From: Bacteroidaceae bacterium
GTDB lineage: Bacteria; Bacteroidota; Bacteroidia; Bacteroidales; Bacteroidaceae
Assembly (NCBI GenBank): GCA_016302965.1
Contig: JAEDMP010000047.1
Coordinates: forward strand, 1-17,560
Length of the DNA: 17,560 nt
Direction of reading: 5' to 3'
Shown: in pieces, positions 6,609-15,651 of the stretch
Layout of the letters: every line of letters begins with the position of its first letter
How positions within the stretch are numbered: the first letter of the stretch is position 1
Made by a program: the position numbers and the translations under genes
Notes under the pieces: generated by a model
Database searches by the model: none
Told to the model about the DNA's origin: nothing
What the model saw: the letters and a program-made list of their open reading frames with translations, nothing else

Positions 6609-9600
6609 TGGATATGCTCCGCCATCTGCTCCACCGGCCGATAGCCGTCACCATGACGCTCATCGCCATCGTCACCCTGGGCGTGCTGGCCTTGACCCGC
6701 ATCCCCGTGTCGCTCATGCCCGATATAGATGTGCCGCGGATCGTGGTGCAGATGTCGGCACCCGGCAGTTCCGCCCGAGAGGTGGAACAGACCTTGGTGA
6801 CTCCCATGAGGCAGCAGTTGTCACAGGTGACGGGTCTGCGCTCCATCGAGTCGGCATCGCGCACGGATGCCGGTCTGATTACCCTCTCGTTCAGTCCGGG
6901 CAGCGACATGAGTCTGCTCTTTATCGAGGTGAACGAGAAGATTGACCGTGCCATGGGGCTCATGCCCAAAGAGATGGAACGGCCGAAGGTCATGAAGATT
7001 GGGGCACTCGACATACCCGCCTTCTATATCGACGTGACGGGACCCAACGCCCGGGAACTATCGAGGCTCGTTACCCATGTCATCAGCAAGCGCATGGAGC
7101 AGTTGCCAGAGGTGGCCATGGTGGACTACAGCGGACTGGTGGGTACCCAGATTTCACTGAAGCCCGATGAGGCAAGCATGGCGGCACTGGGCATCACCCT
7201 GACCGATATAGAGCAACTCATCAGCGACAACCATATCGTGCTCGAGGCGCTGAGCGTGCGTGACGGCATCTACCGCTACAATGTCCATTTCGACGCCCAG
7301 ATCATGACCGCCGACGATATCCGCCATATCTACGTCAGACACGGCGACCGACTGCTGCAACTCGGCGACATCTGTCAGGTGGAAGAGCAGGAGGCACCCC
7401 GCAAGGGAATGGTCTGCTCCAATGGAAAAGAGGCGGTCACCATGGCCATCATCAAGCAGAGCGATGCCCGCATGAGTGACCTGAAGCAGCATACCAACAC
7501 CCTCATCAGACAGTTGCAGCAAGACTATCCCCAACTCCATTTCCAACTCATGCGCGACCAGACGCAACTGCTCTCCTACAGCATCAGCAACCTGTCGTGG
7601 AACCTGCTGCTGGGTGTTGTCATGGCTTGTCTCGTACTCTTTGTCTTCATCGGCGGATGGCGCCTGCCGCTGCTGGTGGTCATTGCCATCCCGCTGTCGC
7701 TCATCCTCACCCTGCTCTGTTTCTGGACGATGGGGCTCTCGCTCAACATCATCTCCCTCTCGGGGCTGATTCTCGGGGTGGGCATGATGGTAGACAATGC
7801 CATCATCGTGACCGACAATATCCGTCAACAGCCCGACCATAGTGACCGCTCGGTGACAGCAGCCGTGAGGGAGGTGCTGATGCCCATGCTCTCCTCGGTG
7901 CTCACCACCTGTTCGGTCTTCATCCCCCTCATCTTCCTCAGCGGTACGGCCGGAGCCTTGTTCTTCGACCAGGCCATGGGCATCACCATCGCCCTCTTCT
8001 GCTCGTTGGCGGTGGCGGCCATCGTGGTGCCGGTCTACTACGTGCTGTTCTGCCGTCAGGCCGGGCAGGGCGAGACGGCTGTCAGCCGCTGGCTGCTGCC
8101 TCTCTATGAGCGGGGGCTGAGGCTCTCGCTGCGTCATCAGCCGCTGCTGGTGGCTGGCTTCGCCCTCTCTGTGGTGCTGATGGGGGCGCTCTTCCCGTTT
8201 GTCCGCAAGGAGCGTATGCCCCAGTTGCCCCACCAGGATGCCTTGGTGGCCATCGACTGGAATCAGGGGATTGTGGCCGAGGAGAACAACCGGCGGGTGG
8301 CCGATATGCTCAAGGCCTCCCAGCCGCATATCGATGCCTCTACGGCCATGGTGGGCACCCAAGATTTCATGCTCTCCCATACGGGCAACCTCAGCGGGTC
8401 GGAGGCCGTCTGCTATGTCCGGGCTGCTTCGCCCGAGGCTTGTGAAAAGGGGGTGGAGGCGATGAGACGCTATGTGGCAAGCCGTTATCCCGAAGCCAAG
8501 GTGGAGGTGCGTATGGCTGCCAATATCTTTGACCTGATCTTTGCTACCGACGAGCCCGACCTGCAGGTGAGGCTCCACCGCAAGGAGGGCGGAAGGCCCC
8601 GTGTGGCGGAAACGAGACAGTTGACCGACTCGCTGCGCCGGCGTTTCCCCCACCTCGGCATACAGCCCGTGGCCACCGAACGCTGTCTGCGCTACCAGGC
8701 AGATGCGGGGCGCATGGCCTATTACCGTGTGGGGTTCCAGCAAGTCCAAACCCGACTGGCCGGACTGTTGGGGGCCGGAAGCATTTACAACCTGAGCAGT
8801 GCCGGCGAGCGGGTGCCTGTGGTGGTGGCTGCCGATGCCCGTGAGGCCGCCTCATTGCTTGCCCACACGGTGACCAATGCCGATGGGGTGGAGGTGCCCC
8901 TCTCCTATATCGTCGACGAACGGCAAGGCGAGGACTACAAGATGTTGCTGGCAGGCGACGAGGGGGAGTATGTGGCGGTGGATATAGCCCATGCCTCGGA
9001 GCGTGAGGCCAGGATGGTGATGGAGGAGGTGAGACGGCTCACCAGTGAGGGAATGCCTCTGCAGGCAACCTTCCGCGGTGCCTATTTCTCGTCGCGCGAG
9101 ATGATTGGCGAACTGGCGGTGGTGCTGGCGGTGTCGCTGCTCCTGCTCTATTTCATCCTCTCAGCCCAGTTCGAGAGTCTGTTGCAGCCCATCATCATCC
9201 TCGCCGAGGTGGCCGTGGATGTGGCCTTGGTGCTGCTCGTGTTGCTGCTGTGCGGTCTGTCGGTCAATGTGATGTCGATGATTGGCATGGTGGTGATGGG
9301 GGGCATCATCATCAACGACTCCATCCTCAAGGTGGACACCATCAACAGGCTCTACCGTCGTCAGGGTTCATCTGTGAACGGCCGTGTGTTGCTCAGGGCC
9401 ATCTGCGAGGCAGGCCACCGGCGTCTGAAACCCATCGTCATGACCTCGCTCACCACCATTCTGGCCATCCTGCCCCTGTTGAGGCAGGGCGACATGGGCT
9501 CGGCCCTGCAGTTTCCCCTGTCGTTCACCCTGATCGTAGGCATGGTGGGAGGCACCTTGGTGAGCCTCTATCTGGTGCCTGTCTTCTATTATCTTCTCTA

Positions 9601-9616
9601 CCGTCGCCGCCCATGA
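6605..9616 (+). CDS. RND efflux permease, subunit 1
   Basis: At 1003 aa this is a full-length RND permease. It has TM1 at about 13-31, a first porter domain, TM2-6 at about 333-475, TM7 near 512-530, a second porter domain and TM8-12 from about 836. Family hallmarks are PDIDVPRIVVQMSAPGSSAREVE near the N-terminus and LGVGMMVDNAIIVTDN in TM4. Compared with AcrB, the first relay Asp is kept (Asp397) and the second is Asn398. The TM10 Lys is replaced by Asn904-Asp905 (IINDSIL), a change seen in many non-AcrB RND pumps. The TM11 Arg (Arg940) and Thr (Thr947) are present. It should therefore couple to protons. Substrates cannot be read from the sequence; the lack of CusA-type Met pairs argues for organic compounds more than metals, weakly. 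Both ends overlap neighbours by ATGA. Confidence 0.9.
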   Translation: MMDMLRHLLHRPIAVTMTLIAIVTLGVLALTRIPVSLMPDIDVPRIVVQMSAPGSSAREVEQTLVTPMRQQLSQVTGLRSIESASRTDAGLITLSFSPGSDMSLLFIEVNEKIDRAMGLMPKEMERPKVMKIGALDIPAFYIDVTGPNARELSRLVTHVISKRMEQLPEVAMVDYSGLVGTQISLKPDEASMAALGITLTDIEQLISDNHIVLEALSVRDGIYRYNVHFDAQIMTADDIRHIYVRHGDRLLQLGDICQVEEQEAPRKGMVCSNGKEAVTMAIIKQSDARMSDLKQHTNTLIRQLQQDYPQLHFQLMRDQTQLLSYSISNLSWNLLLGVVMACLVLFVFIGGWRLPLLVVIAIPLSLILTLLCFWTMGLSLNIISLSGLILGVGMMVDNAIIVTDNIRQQPDHSDRSVTAAVREVLMPMLSSVLTTCSVFIPLIFLSGTAGALFFDQAMGITIALFCSLAVAAIVVPVYYVLFCRQAGQGETAVSRWLLPLYERGLRLSLRHQPLLVAGFALSVVLMGALFPFVRKERMPQLPHQDALVAIDWNQGIVAEENNRRVADMLKASQPHIDASTAMVGTQDFMLSHTGNLSGSEAVCYVRAASPEACEKGVEAMRRYVASRYPEAKVEVRMAANIFDLIFATDEPDLQVRLHRKEGGRPRVAETRQLTDSLRRRFPHLGIQPVATERCLRYQADAGRMAYYRVGFQQVQTRLAGLLGAGSIYNLSSAGERVPVVVAADAREAASLLAHTVTNADGVEVPLSYIVDERQGEDYKMLLAGDEGEYVAVDIAHASEREARMVMEEVRRLTSEGMPLQATFRGAYFSSREMIGELAVVLAVSLLLLYFILSAQFESLLQPIIILAEVAVDVALVLLVLLLCGLSVNVMSMIGMVVMGGIIINDSILKVDTINRLYRRQGSSVNGRVLLRAICEAGHRRLKPIVMTSLTTILAILPLLRQGDMGSALQFPLSFTLIVGMVGGTLVSLYLVPVFYYLLYRRRP

Positions 9617-12600
9617 AACATTCCTTTTCCATCCTGCTTGTCTTCTGTGTGCTGATGGTGGCGGGGGCTGCCCTGTTGCCCCGGTTGGACATCGGCAATG
9701 CGCCCCGGCCCGAACAGGGCAAGACGCTGACGGTCTCCTTCCGCTGGCCGCAGGCTGCTGCCAAGGTCATCGAGCAGCAGGCCACCTCGCGCATCGAGGC
9801 GGTGGTCAGTTCGGTAAAGGGGGTGGAGAAGGTGTCATCGGTCAGCCGTTTTGGCCGTGGCCAGGTGGTGGTGGAACTGAAACCGGGTGCCGATGTGTCG
9901 GCCATCAAGTTTGAGATGGCCTCCATCATCCGGCAGTTGCGGAGCAAGTTGCCCGAACAGTTGTCTTATCCGGTGGTGACGGGAGGCGAGGTGGATGCTG
10001 TCTGGGGCGATGACGATACGGAGAAGCATATCCTCACCTACCGCTTCCATGCGGCGATGAGCCAGCAGCAGATACTGCAGGTGGCACAGTCAGAGGCTCA
10101 ACAGGCCATCGAACGGGTGGAGGGCGTGTCGCGGGTCGATCTCTCCGGTGCCCCTACCTGTTATATGCAGGTGGACTATGATGCCGCCCAGTTGGCACTC
10201 TATGGTCTCACTGCCAACGATATGGTCGAAGCCATCCGCCACTTTGTGGGTAGGGAGCATGTCCTGGGCGAAGTGACGGTAGATGCCGGCACCATCCGTG
10301 TGCCCCTGCTGCTGGCCTCCGAAGCCGATGGCCACCGTTTGGGAGAGATTCCGCTGAAGAAGGTAGAGGGCAAGATTATCTATCTTAACCATCTCGCCTC
10401 CTGTTCGCTACGGGAGCGCAAGCCCGACAGTTATTACCGGGTCAATGGTATGAATACCCTTTATATGAAGGTGTATGCCGCACGAGGGGCTGGTGTGGTG
10501 GCAGTGGCCAAGGAGGTGAAGAAGACGGTCGGGGCGCTCGGCAGCGGGTTCCGCTCCTTGCATCCCACCCTCTCTTACGATCGTGCCGAAGAACAGATGA
10601 GCGAGTTCCGCACCCTGGTCTGGCGCTCCTCGCTCACGATCCTCATTCTGCTCCTGTTTGTCTGGCTGAGTGGCGGATGCCAGTGGCGCTATCTGCTGGT
10701 CATCGCCCTGTCGCTGCTGGCCAATATCCTGATAGCGGTGGGATGCTACTGGCTGCTTGACCTTCGGCTGCATCCTTTCTCGATGGCGGGCATCACCATC
10801 TCGCTCGGTATGCTGATAGATGCGGCCATCGTCATGACCGACCATTATGCCTACTATCGCAACCGCCGTGCCTTTGCGGGCATCCTGGCGGCCATGCTCA
10901 CCACCTTGGGGGCGCTGGTCATGGTGTTCTGGTTGCCCGACTATCTGAGGCGCGACCTGCGTGACTTCTCCGTCGTGGTGATGGTCAATCTGCTGGTAGC
11001 GATTCTGGTGGCACTCTTCTTCACTCCGGCCCTTATCAGCCGCATGGGTGTCTCCATGCGTCGGCCTGTGCTCAGCCGCAACCGCCATACCCGATGGCTG
11101 CTGGCAGCGGCGGCGGCCTACCTCTCTTATCTGAGGCTCACGCAGCGGCGCTGGGTGAGAGTGGGACTGCTGTCGGCATTTGCCGCCCTCTTTGCCCTCA
11201 GTCTCAAGGCATTTGCCGACCATATAGAAGGGGACACCTTCCGCCCCAAAGAGCCGGAGATGCAACTGCGCATCCGTGGCTCCATGCCTGTTGGGGGCAG
11301 TGTACACGAACTGAACGACAAGGTGCGCGAGGTGGAGGCCTTCCTCTCGCAGTTCAAGGAAATCAAACGGTATGAGACCAACGTGCGTCAACGTGGTGCC
11401 TCTATCGTGGTCGAGTTCCGCAAGGAGGCGCTCCAATCCAGTTTCCCCTATATGCTGGAGAATCAGGTCATCGGCAAACTCATCACGATTGGAGGTGCCG
11501 ATTGGGCCACCTCGGGTGTGAGTAGCCGCGGGTTCAGCAATTCCATCCGTCTGCAGCACCGCACGAACAGTATCGAGATAGCGGGTTATGATTATGAGCG
11601 GCTCTACCGTTATGCCGAGGAGATGTGCCGCGTGATGGCCAAGAACAGCAGGGTGGTGGATGTGGCCATTGTCACACCGGGGCATGAGGAACAGGAAGAT
11701 GAGTTTTTCATGGATTATGACCGGGAGCGGCTTGCCCTCGACAGTGTCAGTCCGCAGGAGGTGCATGCCGCCCTGCAGGGGATGCTCGCAGTGCGGAAGG
11801 CCAGCCTGCTCACGACGGACGATGACTCAAAGTGGGAGGTGGAGACCCATCCGTGGTCTGTGGATGCTTTCGACCTCTGGCAACTCGGCCATAGCCAAGT
11901 CAACAGCCAAGGGCGTTCGCTGAGTCCCTCGCATCTGATGGATATCAGCCGGCGAAAGGCCAAGAATATCATTCCGCGCGACCATCAGGAGTATGTGTTG
12001 CGGGTAGCGTTCAATGTATTGGGTTCCTACCAATACAGCAGTGAATATGTCAAGGGCATCATGCGGATGTTCAACGACCGTTTCCCTGCGGGCTTCCGTT
12101 GTATGAACCGGTCGTATGGAGCCTACGAGGACGATGGCTCCCAGTATGGGCTCATCGTGCTGGTGGCGGTGATTGTCTTCTTTATTCTGGCGGTGATGTT
12201 CGAGAGTCTCTGGCAGTCGCTGGCGGTCACCTTGCTGATACCCGTCTCGTTCATCGGTCTGTTTCTTGCCTATCCGCTCCTCGACTTTCCCTTCGGCACA
12301 GGCGGCTTTGCGGCGATGGTTTTGCTGGCCGGTCTCACGGTCAATGCCGGCATCTATATCCTCTGCCAGTATCGGATGCAGCCCCGTCGTGGGGTGCGTG
12401 CCTATCTGCGTGCCTTCAACCACAAGATAGTGCCTGTCATGCTCACCGTCCTTTCCACCATCTTGGGCATGATTCCCTTCCTCATCGACGGTCCCGACGA
12501 ACAACCCTTCTGGTTTTCGCTCGCCGTGGGCACCATCGGTGGTCTGCTGCTCAGCGTCATTCCCCTCGTCCTCTTCCTGCCTGCCGTACTGCGGATAGGA

Positions 12601-12630
12601 GGGAAAGGCGTACGTCATACCGACTGGTAG
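9613..12630 (+). CDS. RND efflux permease, subunit 2 (altered proton relay)
   Basis: This is a second full-length RND permease of 1005 aa, clearly distinct from its neighbour. The start MKHSFSILLV at ATG 9613 is set by the ATGA overlap with the upstream stop; the frame is open far upstream but only as a shadow of subunit 1. TM1 is at about 4-20, TM2-6 begin near 340, TM7 near 514 and TM8 near 846, with porter domains between. In TM4 the motif is LGMLIDAAIVM: Asp403 is kept, the second Asp is Ala404. In TM10 the AcrB Lys region reads LTVNAGIYIL (Asn911, Ala912) with no charged residue, and the TM11 Arg position is Lys938, with Thr945 kept. So the relay is weaker than in subunit 1. Tandem unlike RND permeases can form heterotrimers, as MdtB/MdtC do. 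Its 3' end overlaps the opposite-strand glycosyltransferase gene by 16 bp. Confidence 0.88.
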   Translation: MKHSFSILLVFCVLMVAGAALLPRLDIGNAPRPEQGKTLTVSFRWPQAAAKVIEQQATSRIEAVVSSVKGVEKVSSVSRFGRGQVVVELKPGADVSAIKFEMASIIRQLRSKLPEQLSYPVVTGGEVDAVWGDDDTEKHILTYRFHAAMSQQQILQVAQSEAQQAIERVEGVSRVDLSGAPTCYMQVDYDAAQLALYGLTANDMVEAIRHFVGREHVLGEVTVDAGTIRVPLLLASEADGHRLGEIPLKKVEGKIIYLNHLASCSLRERKPDSYYRVNGMNTLYMKVYAARGAGVVAVAKEVKKTVGALGSGFRSLHPTLSYDRAEEQMSEFRTLVWRSSLTILILLLFVWLSGGCQWRYLLVIALSLLANILIAVGCYWLLDLRLHPFSMAGITISLGMLIDAAIVMTDHYAYYRNRRAFAGILAAMLTTLGALVMVFWLPDYLRRDLRDFSVVVMVNLLVAILVALFFTPALISRMGVSMRRPVLSRNRHTRWLLAAAAAYLSYLRLTQRRWVRVGLLSAFAALFALSLKAFADHIEGDTFRPKEPEMQLRIRGSMPVGGSVHELNDKVREVEAFLSQFKEIKRYETNVRQRGASIVVEFRKEALQSSFPYMLENQVIGKLITIGGADWATSGVSSRGFSNSIRLQHRTNSIEIAGYDYERLYRYAEEMCRVMAKNSRVVDVAIVTPGHEEQEDEFFMDYDRERLALDSVSPQEVHAALQGMLAVRKASLLTTDDDSKWEVETHPWSVDAFDLWQLGHSQVNSQGRSLSPSHLMDISRRKAKNIIPRDHQEYVLRVAFNVLGSYQYSSEYVKGIMRMFNDRFPAGFRCMNRSYGAYEDDGSQYGLIVLVAVIVFFILAVMFESLWQSLAVTLLIPVSFIGLFLAYPLLDFPFGTGGFAAMVLLAGLTVNAGIYILCQYRMQPRRGVRAYLRAFNHKIVPVMLTVLSTILGMIPFLIDGPDEQPFWFSLAVGTIGGLLLSVIPLVLFLPAVLRIGGKGVRHTDW

Positions 12631-13766
12631 ACTTGCATCAGGTCGTTACGCAACTGCTCGTCGGTGAAGTGATGGTTGGCGTAACGGATGCCCTCTTTGA
12701 TCATGAGTTGGCGCAGATGGTCATCCGTCCAGATGCGGCGGATGGATTGGATCATGCCTTGGACATCATCGGGATTGACATAGACGGAGTGAGGGCCGCC
12801 CGCTTCTTCCAGGCAGGAACCTGTGCAGGCGATGACCGGTATCGCACTGTTGAGTGCTTCGAGGATGGGGATGCCGAAGCCCTCGATGCGCGAGGGATAG
12901 ACAAAGAGATAGGCCAGACGATAGATGGACGGCAAATCATCGAACGGTACCTTGTGGAAGAACTTCACTTGTGCTTCCAGACCCTCGGCATGGATATAGC
13001 GCTCCACCTCTGACGTATACTTGGTGCGCTTGCCCACAATCACCAGGATGGGCTGTTCGCCCTCTATACCCCCCTGGTTGCGCAGTTCGCGGAGGGCCTT
13101 CACCACCAACATCACATTCTTGCGTTCCTCAATGCTGCCCACATAGAGCAGGTAGTGTTGGGGCAACTGATACTGCTGTCTGACGCGTTGCAGCGTTTCG
13201 GCAGGGATGGTCTCACGGAAGGCACGGTCGCAGCCCTGATAGACCACGCTGATCTTCTCCGCAGGAGTGCCGTAATAGTGCATGATTTCCCGTTTGGTAA
13301 ATTCGCTCACGGCAATCACGCGGTCGGAGAGTTCACATGCCTTGCGGAACTTGTAGTTGTAGATCCAGCGGTCGATGGCATGGTAATACTGGGGCTCATG
13401 GATGAAAATGAGGTCATGGATGGTCACGATGCTCTTGCAACCGGCGCTGCGGATGCTCAGGGGCAGTTCGTTGCTCAGACCATGGAACAGCCGGATGCCG
13501 TCGCGGCGGAGGTCACGGCTTACGGGACCGATGCGCCACAGCGCACTCAGCCTGCGCCACACAAGCGAGCAAGGGAAATGGAGCAAGAGTTTTTTCCACG
13601 TGGGAATCTCACGCAGATAAGGCATCTTATGCTCCTTGGGGATATAGAGATGGTATTCGTTTTCGGGGAACCCCTCAGAGAGGATGCGGAGAACAAATCG
13701 GCTGTAGTTGCCCAGGCCTGTGCGGTTCTGTGCCGCCCGCTTGGCGTCAAATCCTATTTTCATCAT
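12615..13766 (-). CDS. Family 4 (GT-B) glycosyltransferase
   Basis: This 383-aa protein has the GT4 layout. The N-terminal half contains RTGLGNYSRFV (acceptor side) and TIHDLIF (His117-Asp118). The C-terminal nucleotide-sugar domain contains YVGSIEERKN (Arg215/Lys216) and EGFGIPILEAL with the E-x7-E pair Glu295 and Glu303. The enzyme should retain anomeric configuration and use a nucleotide-activated sugar in the cytoplasm; donor and acceptor are not predictable. It resembles mannosyl- and related transferases of polysaccharide assembly. ATG 13766 and ATG 13763 are adjacent alternatives; MKIGFDAKR from 13763 looks equally natural. It lies 15 bp after the membrane glycosyltransferase gene in the same operon, and its last codons overlap the end of the RND operon on the opposite strand. 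Confidence 0.87.
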   Translation of the reverse strand: MMKIGFDAKRAAQNRTGLGNYSRFVLRILSEGFPENEYHLYIPKEHKMPYLREIPTWKKLLLHFPCSLVWRRLSALWRIGPVSRDLRRDGIRLFHGLSNELPLSIRSAGCKSIVTIHDLIFIHEPQYYHAIDRWIYNYKFRKACELSDRVIAVSEFTKREIMHYYGTPAEKISVVYQGCDRAFRETIPAETLQRVRQQYQLPQHYLLYVGSIEERKNVMLVVKALRELRNQGGIEGEQPILVIVGKRTKYTSEVERYIHAEGLEAQVKFFHKVPFDDLPSIYRLAYLFVYPSRIEGFGIPILEALNSAIPVIACTGSCLEEAGGPHSVYVNPDDVQGMIQSIRRIWTDDHLRQLMIKEGIRYANHHFTDEQLRNDLMQVYQSV

Positions 13767-13781
13767 TTGTTTATGGTCGGG

Positions 13782-15527
13782 TTATCGTGAGAACTTATAC
13801 ACCATCAGTCCACGCTTGGATGCCTGGTAGACGGGCTCGAACTGATAGCCTTCGCGGGCAAATCCGGCTTTGTTTTTCTCCATGTCCTTGCGGCTGATGA
13901 GCAGGAAGCCTGACTGCGGTTTTTCGTGATGGAAACTGCCGATGCGGTCGTGCAGATAGAAGTTCACCTCGAAGAAGTGAAGCGGGTCGCCTTTGGCTTT
14001 CACTCCCTCTTCGATATACTCATAGAGACGTCCCTCTGAGGCTGGAGCCACACGGTCAATCTCTGCCGAGATGGCTTTGAGCGATTTGGTGTTGACGGCA
14101 GTGGGGATATACAGCCCGTCGAGCGAGAGATAGAGGCAGAACACCAAGGCCAGGATGGCAGGAACAATGGAGGAGCCTTGTCGAACCCGTCTGACAAACA
14201 CCCACCAGGCCAGTCCGGCCACTGTGGGCAACAGCACGAAACACCAGGAGCCGAAGCCGCCTATCTGTTCCATCGCACGCAGCATCAGCACATTGGCCTC
14301 GGCATGGCGGCCATGGCCGAAGATGCTTTCGGGCACCAGTTGCAACTTGACGATGATAAATACCACAAAGAGCAGGGCACTCAGCACAGCCAGTACAGAG
14401 CCATAGGCGCGCAGAATTTTCGGACGGTTGTCGGCCAGCCACAGCATCCACTTGGCCAGGAAATAGCCGATAAAGGGATAGATGGGCATCAGATAGACGG
14501 AGCGCTTGCTCGAGGGGATGCAATAGAACACGAAGATGGAAACGAGATTCACCAAAGAGAACAGTTCCACATCGGGCATCTGCAACAGCCGCTGCCACCA
14601 CTGGCGGGCTTGGGCTATAAGAGTGCGGAACCAGCCTCCGTTCATCCGGCAGCCTTGCTGGCTGCATCGCCAACGGACGAAGAGGAGGGCGGTGAGGGGC
14701 AGCAGCGTCCAGGGCAGATAGCCCAGAATGACGGTCAAGATGTTGAAGGTCCAGTGGAAATCGTGGGCGGGATAGCTCATCGTACCCGTCATGCGGCCGA
14801 TGTTCTCATCGTACATCAGACTCAGGAACTCGTCACCTCCCTGCTGCCATGCCACATAGAACCAGGCTCCGTAGAGCAGCAGTGAGAGCAGGCCGAAGCC
14901 GCAGAGGGTGAGGAAGGTGCGCCAGAAGGGCTGTTTGCGCAAGAGCATGAACAAACCGATGCCGAGGCAGGGAAGGATGGAGCCGATGGGTCCCTTGGTC
15001 ATCGTGCCCAGTCCCATGAGTATGATGGCTGTGAGCGGCACGCCCCTGCACCCCCGTTCAAACCATCGGTAGAGGGCATAGAGGGCACAGACGATGAGTG
15101 CTGTCAGCACCATATCAACACGGCAATTGCTGCCGGCACGGTGCAACTCAAAACTGGTGAGCGTCACCAAGGCGGCTGTCAGAGCCAGTCCGGGACGGGT
15201 ACGGCGGGCATAGAACAGATAACCCCATAGCGTCATGAGAATCAGTGCCAGAGCCGAAGGCATGCGTGATGAGGCTTCGGTCACCGCTCCCCATACGGCC
15301 GAGACGGCTGCCACACACCAGTGGAAGAAAGGGGGCTTGTAGGCCATCTCGCCACCATTGTTGCGGGGGAGGGTCCAGTTGTCGCCCGTGAGCATCGTAT
15401 AGGATACTATCGACTCGCGGGGTTCGCCCTTGGTGTGATACTCTGTCATGCCGAGAAAAGGAAGGATGGTCAGCACACAGATGACCACCAATAGCCAGAA
15501 ATAGGGATGCTTCAAAAGTGTCTTCAT
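13782..15527 (-). CDS. ArnT/PMT-like polyprenyl-phosphate-dependent membrane glycosyltransferase
   Basis: This 581-aa integral membrane protein has about 11-13 hydrophobic segments through roughly residue 480, followed by a soluble periplasmic C-terminal domain. Motifs of the GT39/GT83 type are visible: an acidic-arginine pair in the first loop (HTKGEPRES, Glu35 and Arg37), YKPPFFHW (64-70), CRVDM (Arg136, Asp138) and MTKGPIG (178-182). Enzymes of this type move a sugar from a lipid-phosphate carrier to lipid A, proteins or other acceptors on the periplasmic face; ArnT itself adds aminoarabinose to lipid A. No Ara4N pathway genes are in view, so the substrate is open. It is first in a two-gene operon with the GT4 gene and divergent from the aminotransferase gene, with 124 bp between start codons. 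Confidence 0.85.
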   Translation of the reverse strand: MKTLLKHPYFWLLVVICVLTILPFLGMTEYHTKGEPRESIVSYTMLTGDNWTLPRNNGGEMAYKPPFFHWCVAAVSAVWGAVTEASSRMPSALALILMTLWGYLFYARRTRPGLALTAALVTLTSFELHRAGSNCRVDMVLTALIVCALYALYRWFERGCRGVPLTAIILMGLGTMTKGPIGSILPCLGIGLFMLLRKQPFWRTFLTLCGFGLLSLLLYGAWFYVAWQQGGDEFLSLMYDENIGRMTGTMSYPAHDFHWTFNILTVILGYLPWTLLPLTALLFVRWRCSQQGCRMNGGWFRTLIAQARQWWQRLLQMPDVELFSLVNLVSIFVFYCIPSSKRSVYLMPIYPFIGYFLAKWMLWLADNRPKILRAYGSVLAVLSALLFVVFIIVKLQLVPESIFGHGRHAEANVLMLRAMEQIGGFGSWCFVLLPTVAGLAWWVFVRRVRQGSSIVPAILALVFCLYLSLDGLYIPTAVNTKSLKAISAEIDRVAPASEGRLYEYIEEGVKAKGDPLHFFEVNFYLHDRIGSFHHEKPQSGFLLISRKDMEKNKAGFAREGYQFEPVYQASKRGLMVYKFSR

Positions 15528-15562
15528 ACCTTGATGGAGGGGGTTATACAGTTTTTTACCTA

Positions 15563-15570
15563 CAAAAGTA
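15563..15570 (-). promoter_or_regulatory. Probable -7 box for the glycosyltransferase operon
   Basis: Read on the minus strand, this is TACTTTTG, a match to TAnnTTTG, 35 bp before ATG 15527. The matching -33 region reads only CTTA-like sequence, so the promoter is either weak or needs help. It shares the 124-bp divergent region with the aminotransferase promoter. Confidence 0.5.
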
Positions 15571-15623
15571 CAAATAAGATTTGAAAAGATAAGGGATTTC
15601 TGTCAAACTTTCGTATTTTTTTG

Positions 15624-15631
15624 TAACTTTG
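15624..15631 (+). promoter_or_regulatory. -7 box for the aminotransferase/nucleotidyltransferase operon
   Basis: TAACTTTG matches TAnnTTTG, 20 bp before ATG 15652, for a leader of about 15 nt. The -33 position (about 15597-15603) reads TTTCTGT, a partial match. The leader is A-rich just before the ATG (CGAAAAAAAC), as is usual for well-translated Bacteroidota genes that lack Shine-Dalgarno sites. Confidence 0.6.
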
Positions 15632-15651
15632 CACCCAAATACGAAAAAAAC

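Noticed and set aside
7154..8749. 531-codon open frame on the minus strand opposite RND subunit 1
   Set aside because: The composition is dominated by His, Gln and Glu with no fold signature; the plus-strand permease accounts for the region.
9250..9612. Upstream extension of RND subunit 2 in the same frame
   Set aside because: It overlaps the end of subunit 1 and reads as Gly/His/Arg-rich non-protein sequence; the ATG at 9613 overlaps the upstream stop and begins a normal first transmembrane helix.
10408..11766. 452-codon open frame on the minus strand opposite RND subunit 2
   Set aside because: Same low-complexity His/Gln/Arg-rich composition as other antisense shadows; no promoter or start context.
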